A stretch of 64,000 nt of DNA from Saccharopolyspora indica (GCF_027853965.1 NZ_JAQGLB010000008.1:186001-250000); one strand, 5' to 3'; shown: positions 40,476-49,001, counted from the first letter of the stretch. The notes: generated by a model not told the origin, from the sequence alone. Numbers and translations: made by a program.

Positions 40476-40519
40476 CCGTGAGTGCTTTGGGGTGCCATAG
40501 CGCCCCGAACCGCGCACGG
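40476..40519. repeat. Intergenic palindrome R2, copy 2 (right arm degraded)
   Basis: The left arm CCGTGAGTGCTTTGGGG is intact and the centre reads TGCCATAG. The right arm CCCCGAACCGCGCACGG has several mismatches. It lies 39 bases after the GNAT stop. Confidence 0.6.
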
Positions 40520-40677
40520 GTCTCTGGCGCGATCAAGACGGCAGGGCTCGTCACATCCTGGCCGCGGCTGGAATAAACCGAGCGCAGGGCAGGTTCGGTT
40601 AGCCGGTTGTGCGGATCGGCCCGGGAAGCACCAGGCCCTTCCGGTTAGTTCGGCTAAACATGTTGAGAGGGGCAGCG

Positions 40678-41907
40678 GTGTCGAGCAGCTCGGCAACGGC
40701 GGAGCAGAGCGCAGAGGGCACCGGCATCGGCTCCCTGCCGCGGGAGATCTGGATCCTGGTCATCGGCAGCTTCATCGTCGCGGTGGGCATGGGGATCGTG
40801 GCGCCCGCGCTGCCGACCTTCGCCACCAGCTTCGACGTCGGCGTCACCGCGGCCTCCTTCGTGATCAGCGCGTTCGCCCTGATGCGGCTGGCCTTCGCGC
40901 CGGTCAGCGGCCGCCTGGTGTCCTTCTTCGGCGAGCGCTCGATCTACGTCTGGGGCATCACGATCGTCGGGCTGAGCACTGCGGCCTGCGCGTTCGCCGG
41001 CTCCTACTGGCAGCTGCTGGTGTTCCGAGCCTTGGGCGGCACCGGCTCGACCATGTTCACCGTCTCGGCGGTGGCGCTGCTGGTCCGGCTGGCGCCGCCG
41101 CACCTGCGCGGCCAGGCCTCCGGCGTGTGGGCGACGAGCTTCCTGCTGGGCAACGTCTCCGGGCCGATCATCGGTGGCCTCATGGTCGGCTACTCGCTGC
41201 GCCTGCCGTTCCTCACCTACGGCGCCGCGCTGTTCATCGCCGCGTTCCTCGGCTGGCTGATGCTGCGCAAGTCGACGCTGGCCGCGCCGCGGACCGACGC
41301 GGAGGAGGTCCAGTCGCTGACCGTCCGCGAAGCGCTGCGCAACCGCACCTACCGGGCCGCGATGCTGTCCAACTTCAGCAACGGCTGGGCGGTCTTCGGC
41401 GTCCGGATCGCGCTGGTCCCGCTGTTCGTGGTCGAGATCATGCGCTCCACCCAGGCCATGGCGGGCGTCGCGCTGTCGGTGTTCGCGGTCGGCAACGCCG
41501 CGGTGCTGCTGGTGTCGGGCCGGATCGCCGACCAGCGCGGGCGCAAACCGCTGGTGCTCATCGGGCTCGCCGTCTCCGGCGCGGCCACCGCGTCGCTGGG
41601 CTTCACCGACTCCGTCCCGTGGTTCCTCGCCGCCTCGCTGATCGCGGGCATGGGCGCGGGCATCCTCAACCCCGCGCAGAACGCCGCGGTCGCCGACATC
41701 ATCGGCGCCAAGGGCAAGGGCGGCCCGGTGCTGGCGGCGTTCCAGATGTCGGCCGACCTCGGCGCGATCCTCGGGCCGCTGATCGCAGGCGTGCTCGCCG
41801 ACGTGATCTCCTACCAGGCGGCGTTCGCCGTCACCGGCCTCACCGCGGTGCTGGGCCTGGTCGCCTGGGCCGGAGCCCCGGAAACCCGCCCGGCCAAGAC
41901 CTCCTGA
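40678..41907 (+). CDS. MFS transporter, drug:H+ antiporter (DHA1) type
   Basis: This 409-residue twelve-helix transporter begins PREIWILVIGSFIVAVGMGIVAP. Helix 2-3 motif A is GRLVSFFGERS, and helix 5 has GGTGSTMFTVSAVAL. GNVSGPIIGGLMVG carries the antiporter motif C (GxxxGPxxGG). GTG 40678 sits after AGAGGGG; ATG 40660 is a possible earlier start. The promoter region has related segments TCGGTTAGCC and CGGTTAGTTCGGCTAA that may be an operator. It probably exports a drug-like compound. Structured repeat R3 copy 2 follows. Confidence 0.87.
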   Translation: MSSSSATAEQSAEGTGIGSLPREIWILVIGSFIVAVGMGIVAPALPTFATSFDVGVTAASFVISAFALMRLAFAPVSGRLVSFFGERSIYVWGITIVGLSTAACAFAGSYWQLLVFRALGGTGSTMFTVSAVALLVRLAPPHLRGQASGVWATSFLLGNVSGPIIGGLMVGYSLRLPFLTYGAALFIAAFLGWLMLRKSTLAAPRTDAEEVQSLTVREALRNRTYRAAMLSNFSNGWAVFGVRIALVPLFVVEIMRSTQAMAGVALSVFAVGNAAVLLVSGRIADQRGRKPLVLIGLAVSGAATASLGFTDSVPWFLAASLIAGMGAGILNPAQNAAVADIIGAKGKGGPVLAAFQMSADLGAILGPLIAGVLADVISYQAAFAVTGLTAVLGLVAWAGAPETRPAKTS

Positions 41908-41927
41908 AAGCTTGTTGGTGGCTGATC

Positions 41928-42077
41928 TGCGTGGCGGAACCTGAGTGCTTCCCTGGACTGCGGGTGCCCCTCCTGATGTATGTCCGACACGGCGGAGGGG
42001 CCGTCCTCGCCAGGAAAGCACTCAGAAGCCGCGGCGGTGCGAGTTGCGTGCGTACTCGAAGCGGCTGGCGCCGCTTA
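41928..42077 (+). repeat. Structured repeat R3, copy 2
   Basis: This folds like copy 1 (4758-4919). CTGAGTGCTTCCCTGG pairs with CCAGGAAAGCACTCAG (one mismatch), and GCCCCTCC pairs with GGAGGGGC. A final hairpin AAGCGGC-TGGC-GCCGCTT closes the element. Stem bases differ from copy 1 yet stay complementary, while loop and junction blocks are the same. It starts 20 bases after the MFS stop. Confidence 0.8.
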
Positions 42078-42244
42078 TAAGGCGCGGACGGCATTCGCCG
42101 ACAGGCTCCTGAGTCGCCGCCCGGCGAGACCGGCCGCAATCTGGACGCGCAGGTGTCCTGGCGCCGCCCGCCGGGTACTCCGGCGTGGACGTCGTGACGC
42201 CACGACGCGCCGGTTTCGCCTGCCTGCCGAAGCGGGAGGACGAC
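42078..42244 (+). other. Upstream region of the small DUF6158 gene
   Basis: No gene is seen. With R3 copy 2 this completes a 337-base gap after the MFS gene. It ends in GGGAGGACGAC, a strong ribosome site for the small gene at 42245. Confidence 0.5.
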
Positions 42245-42484
42245 ATGAGCACGACGACGGGGATACCCGGCCACGAGCTGACCGAGGACCTGCTGCTGCG
42301 GGAGCTGCGCCACCTGCACCTGACCCGCAACGAGACCTTCCTGCACGGCTCGCCCGACGCGCTGCGGGAGCACACGGCGCGCACCTTCGAGCTGGAGCAG
42401 GAGTACCTGCGGCGCCACCCCGAGCGAGAGGTCGACCCGCGGCGCACCCGCTCCGGAGCGAGGGGAGAACCGCAGCATGCCTGA
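42245..42484 (+). CDS. Small DUF6158-like protein
   Basis: This is a 79-residue helical, highly charged protein. GHELTEDLLLRELRHLHLTR, then ETFLHGSPDALREHTARTF and EQEYLRRHPEREVDPRRTRS are repeated in many actinobacterial small proteins that I recall as DUF6158. ATG 42245 is preceded by GGGAGG at good spacing. Its end overlaps the NADH-dehydrogenase-like gene by 8 bases, so the two are co-translated, which hints at a small accessory role for that flavoprotein. Confidence 0.8.
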   Translation: MSTTTGIPGHELTEDLLLRELRHLHLTRNETFLHGSPDALREHTARTFELEQEYLRRHPEREVDPRRTRSGARGEPQHA

Positions 42485-43820
42485 ACAGCCACGCATCGTG
42501 ATCATCGGTGGCGGCCACGTCGGGCTGACCCTGGCGCTGCGGCTGCGGCGGAAGCTGCGCGCGGGCGAAGCCGCGGTCACCGTGATCGACACCCAGCCGC
42601 ACATGACCTACCAGCCGTTCCTGCCGGAAGCGGCGGCAGGTTCGCTGGAACCGCGCCACGTGGTGGTGCCGCTGCGCGAGGCGCTGCACGGCTGTCAGGT
42701 GCTGACCGCGCAGGTCACCAGCATCGACCACGCGCAGCGCGAGCTGACGGCGATGCTGGGCGACGGCAAGGTCGAGCACGTCAGCTACGACCTCCTGGTC
42801 GTGGTGCCCGGTTCGGTCTCCCGCGCGCTGCCCATCCCGGGGCTCGCCGAGCAAGGCGTCGGGTTCAAGACCATCGGCGAGGCGATCTACCTGCGCAACC
42901 ACGTGCTGTCCAGATTGGACATCGCGGCCAGCACCCGCGACGAGCAGCTGCGGCGCCGGCTGCTGACGTTCGTGTTCGTCGGCGGCGGTTACGCCGGGAT
43001 CGAGGCGCTGGCCGAGTTGGAGAGCATGGCCCGCTACGCGACCCGCAGCTACCCGCCGGTGACCCCGCAGGAGATGCGCTGGGTGCTGGTCGAGGCGATG
43101 GGCCGGATCATGCCCGAGGTCAGCCCGCCGATGAGCGAGTACACCAGGCAGCGGCTGGCGGAGCGCGGCATCGAGGTCAAGCTCAACACCACGGCGAAGT
43201 CCTTCGAGAACGGGCACGCGGTGCTCTCCGACGGCGACGAGTTCGACACCGACACCGTGGTGTGGACCGCGGGCGTCAAACCGCACCCGATGCTGGAGGA
43301 CAGCGATCTGCCGCGCGACACCAAGGGCCGCCTGGAGTGCACGGCGAAACTGCAGGTCCGCGGCACGCACAACGTGTTCGCCGCCGGTGACTGCGCGGCC
43401 GTCCCGGACCTGACCAGCAGCGACCCGGACGCCCTGTGCAGCCCGTCCGCGCAGCACGCGGTGCGCCAGGCGCGGGTGCTCGCCGACAACATCGCGGCGC
43501 TGCTGCGCGGCGAACCGCTGACCAACTACAAGCACCGCTACGCCGGGTCGGTCGCCGGGCTGGGACTGTTCCAGGGCGCGGCGGAGGTGTACGGCGTGAA
43601 GCTCAAGGGCTTCCCGGCCTGGCTGCTGCACCGCGTCTACCACCTGGCGAAGATGCCCACCGCGTCGCACAAGGCGCGCATCCTCGGCGACTGGCTGCTG
43701 GAGCTGCCGTTCCGACGCCAGGTCGTCGCGCTCGGCGAACTGCACGATCCCCGCGCGGAGTTCGTCAAGGCGGCCAACACCCGGGGCCTGCCCGGCCCCA
43801 ACGGCCGCGCGGCCGGCTGA
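42477..43820 (+). CDS. Type II NADH:quinone oxidoreductase-like flavoprotein
   Basis: This 447-residue protein has the FAD-binding RIVIIGGGHVGLTLALRLRR. A second fold for NAD(P)H starts at TFVFVGGGYAGIEALAELE, with the FAD-closing motif VFAAGDCAAVPDL. YAGSVAGLGLFQGAAEVYG and the amphipathic C-terminal stretch AWLLHRVYHLAKMPT match NDH-2 enzymes that sit on the membrane and pass electrons to menaquinone. It lacks the second Gly-rich region's usual acidic end (it reads VLVEAMGRI), so the nucleotide preference is uncertain. It is coupled to the small gene upstream. Confidence 0.88.
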   Translation: MPEQPRIVIIGGGHVGLTLALRLRRKLRAGEAAVTVIDTQPHMTYQPFLPEAAAGSLEPRHVVVPLREALHGCQVLTAQVTSIDHAQRELTAMLGDGKVEHVSYDLLVVVPGSVSRALPIPGLAEQGVGFKTIGEAIYLRNHVLSRLDIAASTRDEQLRRRLLTFVFVGGGYAGIEALAELESMARYATRSYPPVTPQEMRWVLVEAMGRIMPEVSPPMSEYTRQRLAERGIEVKLNTTAKSFENGHAVLSDGDEFDTDTVVWTAGVKPHPMLEDSDLPRDTKGRLECTAKLQVRGTHNVFAAGDCAAVPDLTSSDPDALCSPSAQHAVRQARVLADNIAALLRGEPLTNYKHRYAGSVAGLGLFQGAAEVYGVKLKGFPAWLLHRVYHLAKMPTASHKARILGDWLLELPFRRQVVALGELHDPRAEFVKAANTRGLPGPNGRAAG

Positions 43821-43864
43821 GGGGTGGGCTTGCGCGCGGCGGCTCTGCTTCCGCAGGTGGCGGC

Positions 43865-43908
43865 CTGTGAGCACTTTGGGGTGCTATAGCCCCACAAAGC
43901 ACTCACGG
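43865..43908. repeat. Intergenic palindrome R2, copy 3
   Basis: The left arm CTGTGAGCACTTTGGGG, centre TGCTATAG and right arm CCCCACAAAGCACTCACGG lie between convergent genes. From the centre rightward it is identical to copy 1. Confidence 0.7.
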
Positions 43909-43931
43909 CACTTGACCAGCGGAAACGGAGC

Positions 43932-45272
43932 TCACTCCAGGCCGGGTAGCGGCACCACGCCGTAGTCCCAGCGCACCAGCCGCCTGGCCTTGCCGGTCTC
44001 GGCGCGCGGGATGTGGTCGGGCGGCAGCACCCGCACGATGCAGCCGAGCCCGAGCCGGGCGTGCAGCGCGGCCGTGAGATCGCGCTCGAGCGCCTCGGAA
44101 TCGCCCTGCGGGTCGCGCGGCTCGACGGCGATCCGCAGCTCCGGCCGCGACCGGTCGCGGCGGTCCTCGACGATCAGGTAGTGCGGCGCGACCCGGGGAT
44201 CGGCCAGCAGCACGGCCTCGACCTCCGACGGGAACACGTTGACGCCGCGGATGACCAGCATGTCGTCGGTGCGCCCGAGCACCCGGCTCATCCGCCGCAG
44301 CGTCCGGGCCGAGCCGGGAGCCGGGCCGTGCAGCGCGGCGACGTCGCCGGTCCGGTAGCGCAGCAGCGGTGTGCCGGTCTTGGTGAGCGTGGTGAACACC
44401 AGCTCACCGGGCTGCCCGTCGGCCAGCGGCTGACCGTCCGGCCCGACGACCTCGGGGTAGAAGTGGTCCTCGGCGATGTTCAGCAACCCGCCGGAATCCA
44501 GCGACTCGCACGCCACCCCGGGCCCGATGACCTCGGTGAGCCCGTAGATGTTCATCGCCCGCAGCCCCAGCAGCCGCTCGACGCCCTGCCGCATCTCCTC
44601 GGTCCACGGCTCCGCCCCGAACACCCCGACCCGCAGCGACAGCTGCTCGGCGGTGATCCCGGTCGAGGCGAACGCCTCCCCGAGGTAGATGGCGTACGAC
44701 GGCGTGCAGCACAGCACGTCCGGCCGCAGGTCCAGCAGCAGCCGGAGCTGCCGGTCGGTGGCCCCGCTGGACGCGGGCAGCACGGTCGCCCCGAGCCGCG
44801 TCGCGCCGTGGTGCACGCCGAGCCCGCCGGTGAACATCCCGTACCCGTACGAGCAGTGCACGAAGCTCCGCCGGGTCACACCGGCCCCACCCAGCGCACG
44901 AGCCATCACGTGCGCCCAGACGTCCACGTCGTGCGCGGTGTAGGCGACCAGCGTCTGCCGCCCGGCCGTGCCCGACGACCCGTGCACGCAGACGACGTCC
45001 TCGGCAGCCGCCGAACGCAGCCCGAACGGGTAGGACTCCCAGAAGTCCTCCTTCGCGAGGAGCGGCAACCGGTGCAACTGGTCGAGCGAGACGTCGTCCC
45101 CCCGTTCGACCCCGCAGTCCCGCAACCGGCGGCCCTGCACCCCACCCGCGGCCAGCAACCGGTCGACCAACCGGCGCAGCCGCTGCTCCTGCATCTCACG
45201 ACGCCGCTCCGGTGCAGCCCCCTCGACCTCGGGCGCCACCAGCGGAGGGCGAACCCCCTGTGCTGTTGCCAC
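43932..45272 (-). CDS. Phenylacetate-CoA ligase-like AMP-forming enzyme
   Basis: This 446-residue protein has the PaaK-type architecture. The P-loop VCVHGSSGTAGRQTLVAYT is followed by YGYGMFTGGLGVHHGATRLG. The ATP motif MNIYGLTEVIGPGVACE and the hinge LLRYRTGDVAAL, then GRTDDMLVIRGVNVFPSEVE, are characteristic. The C-terminal Lys is in RAETGKARRLV. It would activate an aryl- or arylacetic acid as the CoA ester. The GTG start is at 45272. No other phenylacetate-pathway genes are present, so the substrate may differ. Confidence 0.88.
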   Translation of the reverse strand: MATAQGVRPPLVAPEVEGAAPERRREMQEQRLRRLVDRLLAAGGVQGRRLRDCGVERGDDVSLDQLHRLPLLAKEDFWESYPFGLRSAAAEDVVCVHGSSGTAGRQTLVAYTAHDVDVWAHVMARALGGAGVTRRSFVHCSYGYGMFTGGLGVHHGATRLGATVLPASSGATDRQLRLLLDLRPDVLCCTPSYAIYLGEAFASTGITAEQLSLRVGVFGAEPWTEEMRQGVERLLGLRAMNIYGLTEVIGPGVACESLDSGGLLNIAEDHFYPEVVGPDGQPLADGQPGELVFTTLTKTGTPLLRYRTGDVAALHGPAPGSARTLRRMSRVLGRTDDMLVIRGVNVFPSEVEAVLLADPRVAPHYLIVEDRRDRSRPELRIAVEPRDPQGDSEALERDLTAALHARLGLGCIVRVLPPDHIPRAETGKARRLVRWDYGVVPLPGLE

Positions 45273-45421
45273 GACCCTCGGTGTACCAGCTGCAGGTCAG
45301 CGGGGGTAGATCCAACTAGGGGTACCCCCCTGAAAGCGGCCCTGGAGGCCTGTTGTACTGTATTGGCACACGAGATGAGCGGGACGGAAACCCGGACCGA
45401 ACACCTCGGACAACAGAACAA

Positions 45422-45494
45422 GGGGCTGTGGCGCAGCTGGTAGCGCACTTGACTGGCAGTCAAGGGGTCACGGGTTCGAATCCCGTCAGCTCCA
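45422..45494 (+). tRNA. tRNA-Ala (GGC)
   Basis: A 73-nt cloverleaf has anticodon GGC in loop CTGGCAG closed by CTTGA/TCAAG. The acceptor GGGGCTG pairs with CAGCTCC through a G3:U70 wobble, the alanine identity element. The T-arm CGGGTTCGAATCCCG is perfect. CCA is not encoded (ACGC follows). Confidence 0.96.
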
Positions 45495-45503
45495 CGCAAT
45501 GGG

Positions 45504-45537
45504 TGGCGAGTGCTCGTACTGAGCACTCGCCATTTTT
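45504..45537 (+). terminator. tRNA-Ala terminator
   Basis: A 12-bp perfect stem, TGGCGAGTGCTC with loop GTACT, is followed by TTTTT. The stem core is shared with the tmRNA terminator. Confidence 0.9.
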
Positions 45538-45553
45538 GCGTTCCGCGTTTTAT

Positions 45554-45650
45554 CGCGGGGGCCGAGCCCCCGCGGGCCCCCGCGGTGCGGTGGTCGCGTT
45601 TCGTGGACTCCTTGCGATGGGTGTCGTTCCCGGCCTGCTCACCGACCAGC
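45554..45650 (+). repeat. tRNA-downstream repeat R1, copy D
   Basis: The hairpin core CGGGGGCCGAGCCCCCG (45556-45572) is followed by CGGGCCCCCGCGGTGCGG, TGGTCGCGTTTCGT, CTCCTTGCG, TCGTTCCCGGCCTGCTC and GACCAGCCC. It begins 16 bases after the tRNA-Ala terminator and is the best preserved copy. Confidence 0.78.
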
Positions 45651-45731
45651 CCTCCAAGAATCGGCGGTGGCCGTGAGCTGATCTTGCTGGCGGCTTCAGC
45701 TGGCTTGATAGGGTTCGCCGTTGTGGTGGAC

Positions 45732-46916
45732 ATGATCACTGGTGCTGGTGGGACCGGGCCTGGTGGTCCTCCGTTACCGACCGACGTCGAACGTGCGCTG
45801 TACGCCGCGAAGGTCCGTGGGGACTGGGACGGTTATGTCGGGATCTTGCTCGCCAACGACCTGTTCAGCTATTCGTCCAAGGAGCAGATCGACAACAGCA
45901 AGCTGGGGTTGCCGCATTGGCAGTACCTCCGCGGGCCGGATGGTCGCAAGCTCCTCCCCGTGTACACCAGAGGCGAACTGCTCCCGCGCCGCCCGGACGT
46001 GGTGGCGCACCCGGTCGAGCTCCCGTTGTCCGGGGTCGACGTGGTGCTGGTGGAGTGGCGCGGGGTGGTGGTCAACCCGGGAACACCGACCGAGGCGTAC
46101 TTCCCGAATGTCCACAAGCAGCGCAAGCGCTGGAAGGCGCTGAAGGAGAGCTCCCCGCGAGCCGATGTGGACGCGATCCTGCGCACCAAGTACACCGGGC
46201 CGCTCCGCGGTCCGCTCGCGCACGGCCTGGCGTGCGGCGCCCTCCTCGCGACGCACAACAAGGTGGTCTGGAACGACACCGGCGACAGCTACGACCACTA
46301 CGCGGAAGACGTGCTGGTGCTGCGCGACGCGTGGAACGTCACCGACCGGGACGGTTGCCTCGCTCAGCTCTCCTTTCTCCTGCGAGGCGTGAACAGCCCG
46401 GCGGAGATCCAGTTCTTGCTCGGCGTTCGCAATGCGATGACGCGGCGGTGGCCCGGCGCGCAGGACGACGCGGAGGCGTGGCGGAAGATCAGCGCCGACC
46501 AGTTCCTGGCGCTCGGCAACGATCCCGGCCGGATCCCCGCCATCCAGGAGCTGATCGGGCGAATCCTGCGGTACGAAGCGCGTTTCCGCGCCGACGGCGT
46601 GCTGCCGCCGGACGGCCGGGTCACGTCGACGCTGGGATACGACTACGGCCGGGCGGTCAACTTCGCCCGGTGGGGGCTGAGCGCCCGGTACCTGACCTCA
46701 GAAGAGGCCGAGCAGGCGATCCTCGAAGCGGGCGAGCTGAGCCGCGAGGCGCACCGCTCGTGGGCGGACTTCTCGGCCGGCTACATCCTCGGCCGGGTGC
46801 TCCGGTTCGACGACGAGTCGTACGGCGAGTTCTACCACCCCGTGGTCGCGGCGCACCGGATCCTGCTGAACGAACCGTCCAGCCCGTGGCGCAACATCCC
46901 GTTCAACGTCGACTGA
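45732..46916 (+). CDS. SseB-like N-terminal plus DUF1266 protein
   Basis: This 394-residue protein has two modules. Residues about 15-125 resemble the SseB N-terminal fold (LPVYTRGELL, then GVDVVLVEWRGVVVNPGTPT). The C-terminal half is DUF1266: AWNVTDRDGCLAQLSFLL, then STLGYDYGRAVNFARWGLSA, SWADFSAGYILGRVL and the closing ILLNEPSSPWRNIPF. ATG 45732 is chosen; in-frame GTG codons at 45723 and 45726 are alternatives. DUF1266 proteins are common in Streptomyces-like genomes beside secretion or toxin loci, with no known function. Here it stands alone after R1 copy D. Confidence 0.75.
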   Translation: MITGAGGTGPGGPPLPTDVERALYAAKVRGDWDGYVGILLANDLFSYSSKEQIDNSKLGLPHWQYLRGPDGRKLLPVYTRGELLPRRPDVVAHPVELPLSGVDVVLVEWRGVVVNPGTPTEAYFPNVHKQRKRWKALKESSPRADVDAILRTKYTGPLRGPLAHGLACGALLATHNKVVWNDTGDSYDHYAEDVLVLRDAWNVTDRDGCLAQLSFLLRGVNSPAEIQFLLGVRNAMTRRWPGAQDDAEAWRKISADQFLALGNDPGRIPAIQELIGRILRYEARFRADGVLPPDGRVTSTLGYDYGRAVNFARWGLSARYLTSEEAEQAILEAGELSREAHRSWADFSAGYILGRVLRFDDESYGEFYHPVVAAHRILLNEPSSPWRNIPFNVD

Positions 46917-46947
46917 CGGCGCCCGGATTCGTCGTGCCGAACCGACA

Positions 46948-47151
46948 TCAGCGCTGACGTTCCGCGCATGCCCGAACTGTCGTTGCGGTGGCGGCGAAAA
47001 CCTTGCCGCTGAGGCAAACACTCGATCGAGTTATACGTGCCAGCCGTGACAGGTACGACGTGGAAATGCCTGCCAGGCCAGCGATGACCGTCAACGACTT
47101 GCCGCGAGCCCGGCGGATCTCGCGGAGCCTCTTCCCGATTACCTCAGCCAT
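46948..47151 (-). pseudogene. Truncated XRE-family regulator
   Basis: ATG 47151 begins EVIGKRLREIRRARGKSLTVIAGLAG... (first 37 residues only), with the helix-turn-helix helices of XRE regulators ending ISTSYLSRL. The next residues (ARITRSSVCLSGKVF) are unrelated to the usual ERGERALDS-type continuation, and the frame stops after 67 codons. Full XRE-type regulators of this kind are normally over 100 to 300 residues. It looks like a 5' gene fragment left by a deletion or insertion next to the DUF1266 gene. Confidence 0.65.
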
Positions 47152-47264
47152 GGAGACCTACTTCGCGAAGTCGACCCCTCCGCGCACCCCGGCCCGTCGA
47201 CCAGCGGCCACCTCCGCGAAGAAGCACCACCAGCGGATCAGGTGACCAGCCGCGCGCCGCCAGG

Positions 47265-47293
47265 GGTGGCCCCGGCGCTGGGCCGGGGCCACC
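47265..47293 (-). terminator. Hairpin near the SDR gene 3' end
   Basis: GGTGGCCCCGGC pairs with GCCGGGGCCACC around a short loop, about 36 bases past the stop of the SDR gene (read on the minus strand). There is no T tract. Confidence 0.5.
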
Positions 47294-47328
47294 TGTTCTG
47301 GCCGTCCGTCGTGGTGGGCCGGACTTCC

Positions 47329-48090
47329 TTACTGGGCCGTGATTCCGCCGTCGATGGCGAGGGCTGCTCCGGTGATGAACTTCGATTCGTCGCTGACGAG
47401 GAAGGCGACGAATGCCGCGATCTCCTCCGGCTGGGAGATTCGCTTGACCGGCAGCATGTTCTCCACCTGGGCGCGGCCTTCGGGGGTGGCGCCCATGGTC
47501 TGGGCGAACAGCGGCGTGTCCACTCCGCCGGTGACCAGGGCGTTCACCCGCACGCCGTGCTCTGCGTTCTCCAGGGCCGCGGCGCGGGTGAGCCCGACCA
47601 CGCCGTGCTTGGCCGCCACGTACGGGGCGACCGTGGGGAGGCCGGTCACGCCGAGGTTGGAGGCGTTGTTGACGATCGCGCCGCCACCGGCCGCGAGGAT
47701 CGCCGGGACCTGGTGCTTCAGGCCGTAGAAGACGCTGGTCAGGTTGACCTCGATGTCCGAGTGCCAGCCAGCGGCGTCGATGTCCTGCACCGGTCCGAAG
47801 GCGCTCATCCCGCCGACGTTGTTGAACGCGCCGTCCACCCGGCCGAACTCGGAGACCGCCGCGTCGACCACGCGGGCCACGTCGTCCTCGACGGTGACGT
47901 CGGCCGGCACGAACAACGCCCGGCCACCGGCCGCGCGGAGGTCTTCGGCGACCTGCTCGCCCAGGTCCTTGCGGCGGGCGGCCAGGACCACGGCGGCGCC
48001 CTCGGCGGTCAGCCGCTCGGCGACCGCCTTGCCCATCCCCGAGTTTCCACCGGTCACCACGATGACCTTCGACTGCAGGCGTGAACTCAT
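47329..48090 (-). CDS. Short-chain dehydrogenase/reductase
   Basis: This 253-residue classical SDR has the cofactor motif VIVVTGGNSGMGKAVAERL, NNVGG, the Ser of NNASNLG and YVAAKHG as the YxxxK pair. DESKFITGAALAIDGG ends the protein in family style. LAARRKDLGE after strand 2, with Arg, suggests NADP(H). It diverges from a TetR gene, with an ACGACACGTGTCGT palindrome near its promoter, so it is probably induced by the TetR ligand. The substrate is unknown, possibly a hydroxyl-bearing xenobiotic. Confidence 0.9.
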   Translation of the reverse strand: MSSRLQSKVIVVTGGNSGMGKAVAERLTAEGAAVVLAARRKDLGEQVAEDLRAAGGRALFVPADVTVEDDVARVVDAAVSEFGRVDGAFNNVGGMSAFGPVQDIDAAGWHSDIEVNLTSVFYGLKHQVPAILAAGGGAIVNNASNLGVTGLPTVAPYVAAKHGVVGLTRAAALENAEHGVRVNALVTGGVDTPLFAQTMGATPEGRAQVENMLPVKRISQPEEIAAFVAFLVSDESKFITGAALAIDGGITAQ

Positions 48091-48130
48091 CTGAACGTTC
48101 CTGTTCTGTTCGGGTGTGCCGCTACATCAC

Positions 48131-48204
48131 ACGACACGTGTCGTTTCCCGTCGAGGATCTTGCAGCACTCGAGGCGGATTCGTCAACACGGAACGTGTCG
48201 TGTC
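48131..48204. promoter_or_regulatory. TetR operators between SDR and TetR genes
   Basis: ACGACACGTGTCGT (48131-48144) is a 14-bp perfect palindrome, 41 bases before the SDR start. ACACG-GAA-CGTGT (48186-48198) plus an adjoining TCGTGTC lie just upstream of the TetR -10 (TAGGGT, 48210). Confidence 0.75.
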
Positions 48205-48221
48205 TTTGGTAGGGTGTCCCC

Positions 48222-48809
48222 ATGGTCAACCCGCCGAACGAGCAGCGACGCAACGAGAAGAGCCGGCGGGCGATCCTGGACGCCTCGCTGGAGCTGTGCA
48301 CGGAGAAGGGCTACGCGGCGGTGACGGTCGAGGGCATCGCCGCTCGTGCCGGGGTCAGCAAGAAGACGATCTACCGGTGGTGGCAGTCCAAGGGGGCCGT
48401 CATCCTGGAGGCGGTGGTCGACGCCGCCGATGCCAGCACGGACTTCCCCGACACCGGGGACATCGCCGCCGACCTGCACGCCCAGCTGACCCAGGTCGTC
48501 CGGCTCTTCGAGGACCCGCGCAGCGGCCGCCCGCTGCGGGCCCTGCTGCTGATCGAGAGCCACCAGGATCCGGGCCTGGCCGGGCAGATCCGGGAGCTCC
48601 TGGTGGATTCGCGCATCGCGACGTTCAACCAGCGGATGCGCCGGGCCCAGGACGAGGGGCAGATCGTCGCCGACGTCGACCTGGACGTGGTCCTGGACCA
48701 GTTCTACGGCCCGATCTACCACCGGCTCGTCCTCAACATGGACCTGCCGGACCACGACTACCTCGGCAAGATCGTCGACTACGTCCTGGCCGGGATCACC
48801 CAGGGCTGA
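48222..48809 (+). CDS. TetR family transcriptional regulator
   Basis: This 195-residue protein has helix-turn-helix VTVEGIAARAGVSKKTIYRWWQSKGAVI (about 34-61), then a TetR_C-type helical domain with RPLRALLLIESHQDPGLAG and FYGPIYHRLVL. The ATG lies 6 bases after -10 TAGGGT, so the transcript is probably leaderless. The GTGTCGTGTC half-sites around its -35 indicate autorepression. The divergent SDR gene is the likely target. Confidence 0.9.
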   Translation: MVNPPNEQRRNEKSRRAILDASLELCTEKGYAAVTVEGIAARAGVSKKTIYRWWQSKGAVILEAVVDAADASTDFPDTGDIAADLHAQLTQVVRLFEDPRSGRPLRALLLIESHQDPGLAGQIRELLVDSRIATFNQRMRRAQDEGQIVADVDLDVVLDQFYGPIYHRLVLNMDLPDHDYLGKIVDYVLAGITQG

Positions 48810-49001
48810 CGCGGCGGGACGTGCGGGCTCGTCGTTCTGCTCCGTGCGGCTCAGTCCGCACTACGGCGGTTGTTCGTCGTGGGTGGTCGTCCTGCGTAAC
48901 CGGGGCTCTGCTCCCTGTTGGATCTCTTTCGCACGTGTCACGATCTCCGCCGGGAAATCCCAGGCAAGTCCTCAATCGGGGAGTTCAGGGAGGTTGACCG
49001 A

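Noticed and set aside
45308..45335. A GGGGTACCCC palindrome near tRNA-Ala as another copper-sensor site
   Set aside because: It does not fit TACCC-N5-GGGTA (the half-sites are in the opposite order) and lies between PaaK-like and tRNA genes with no metal link.
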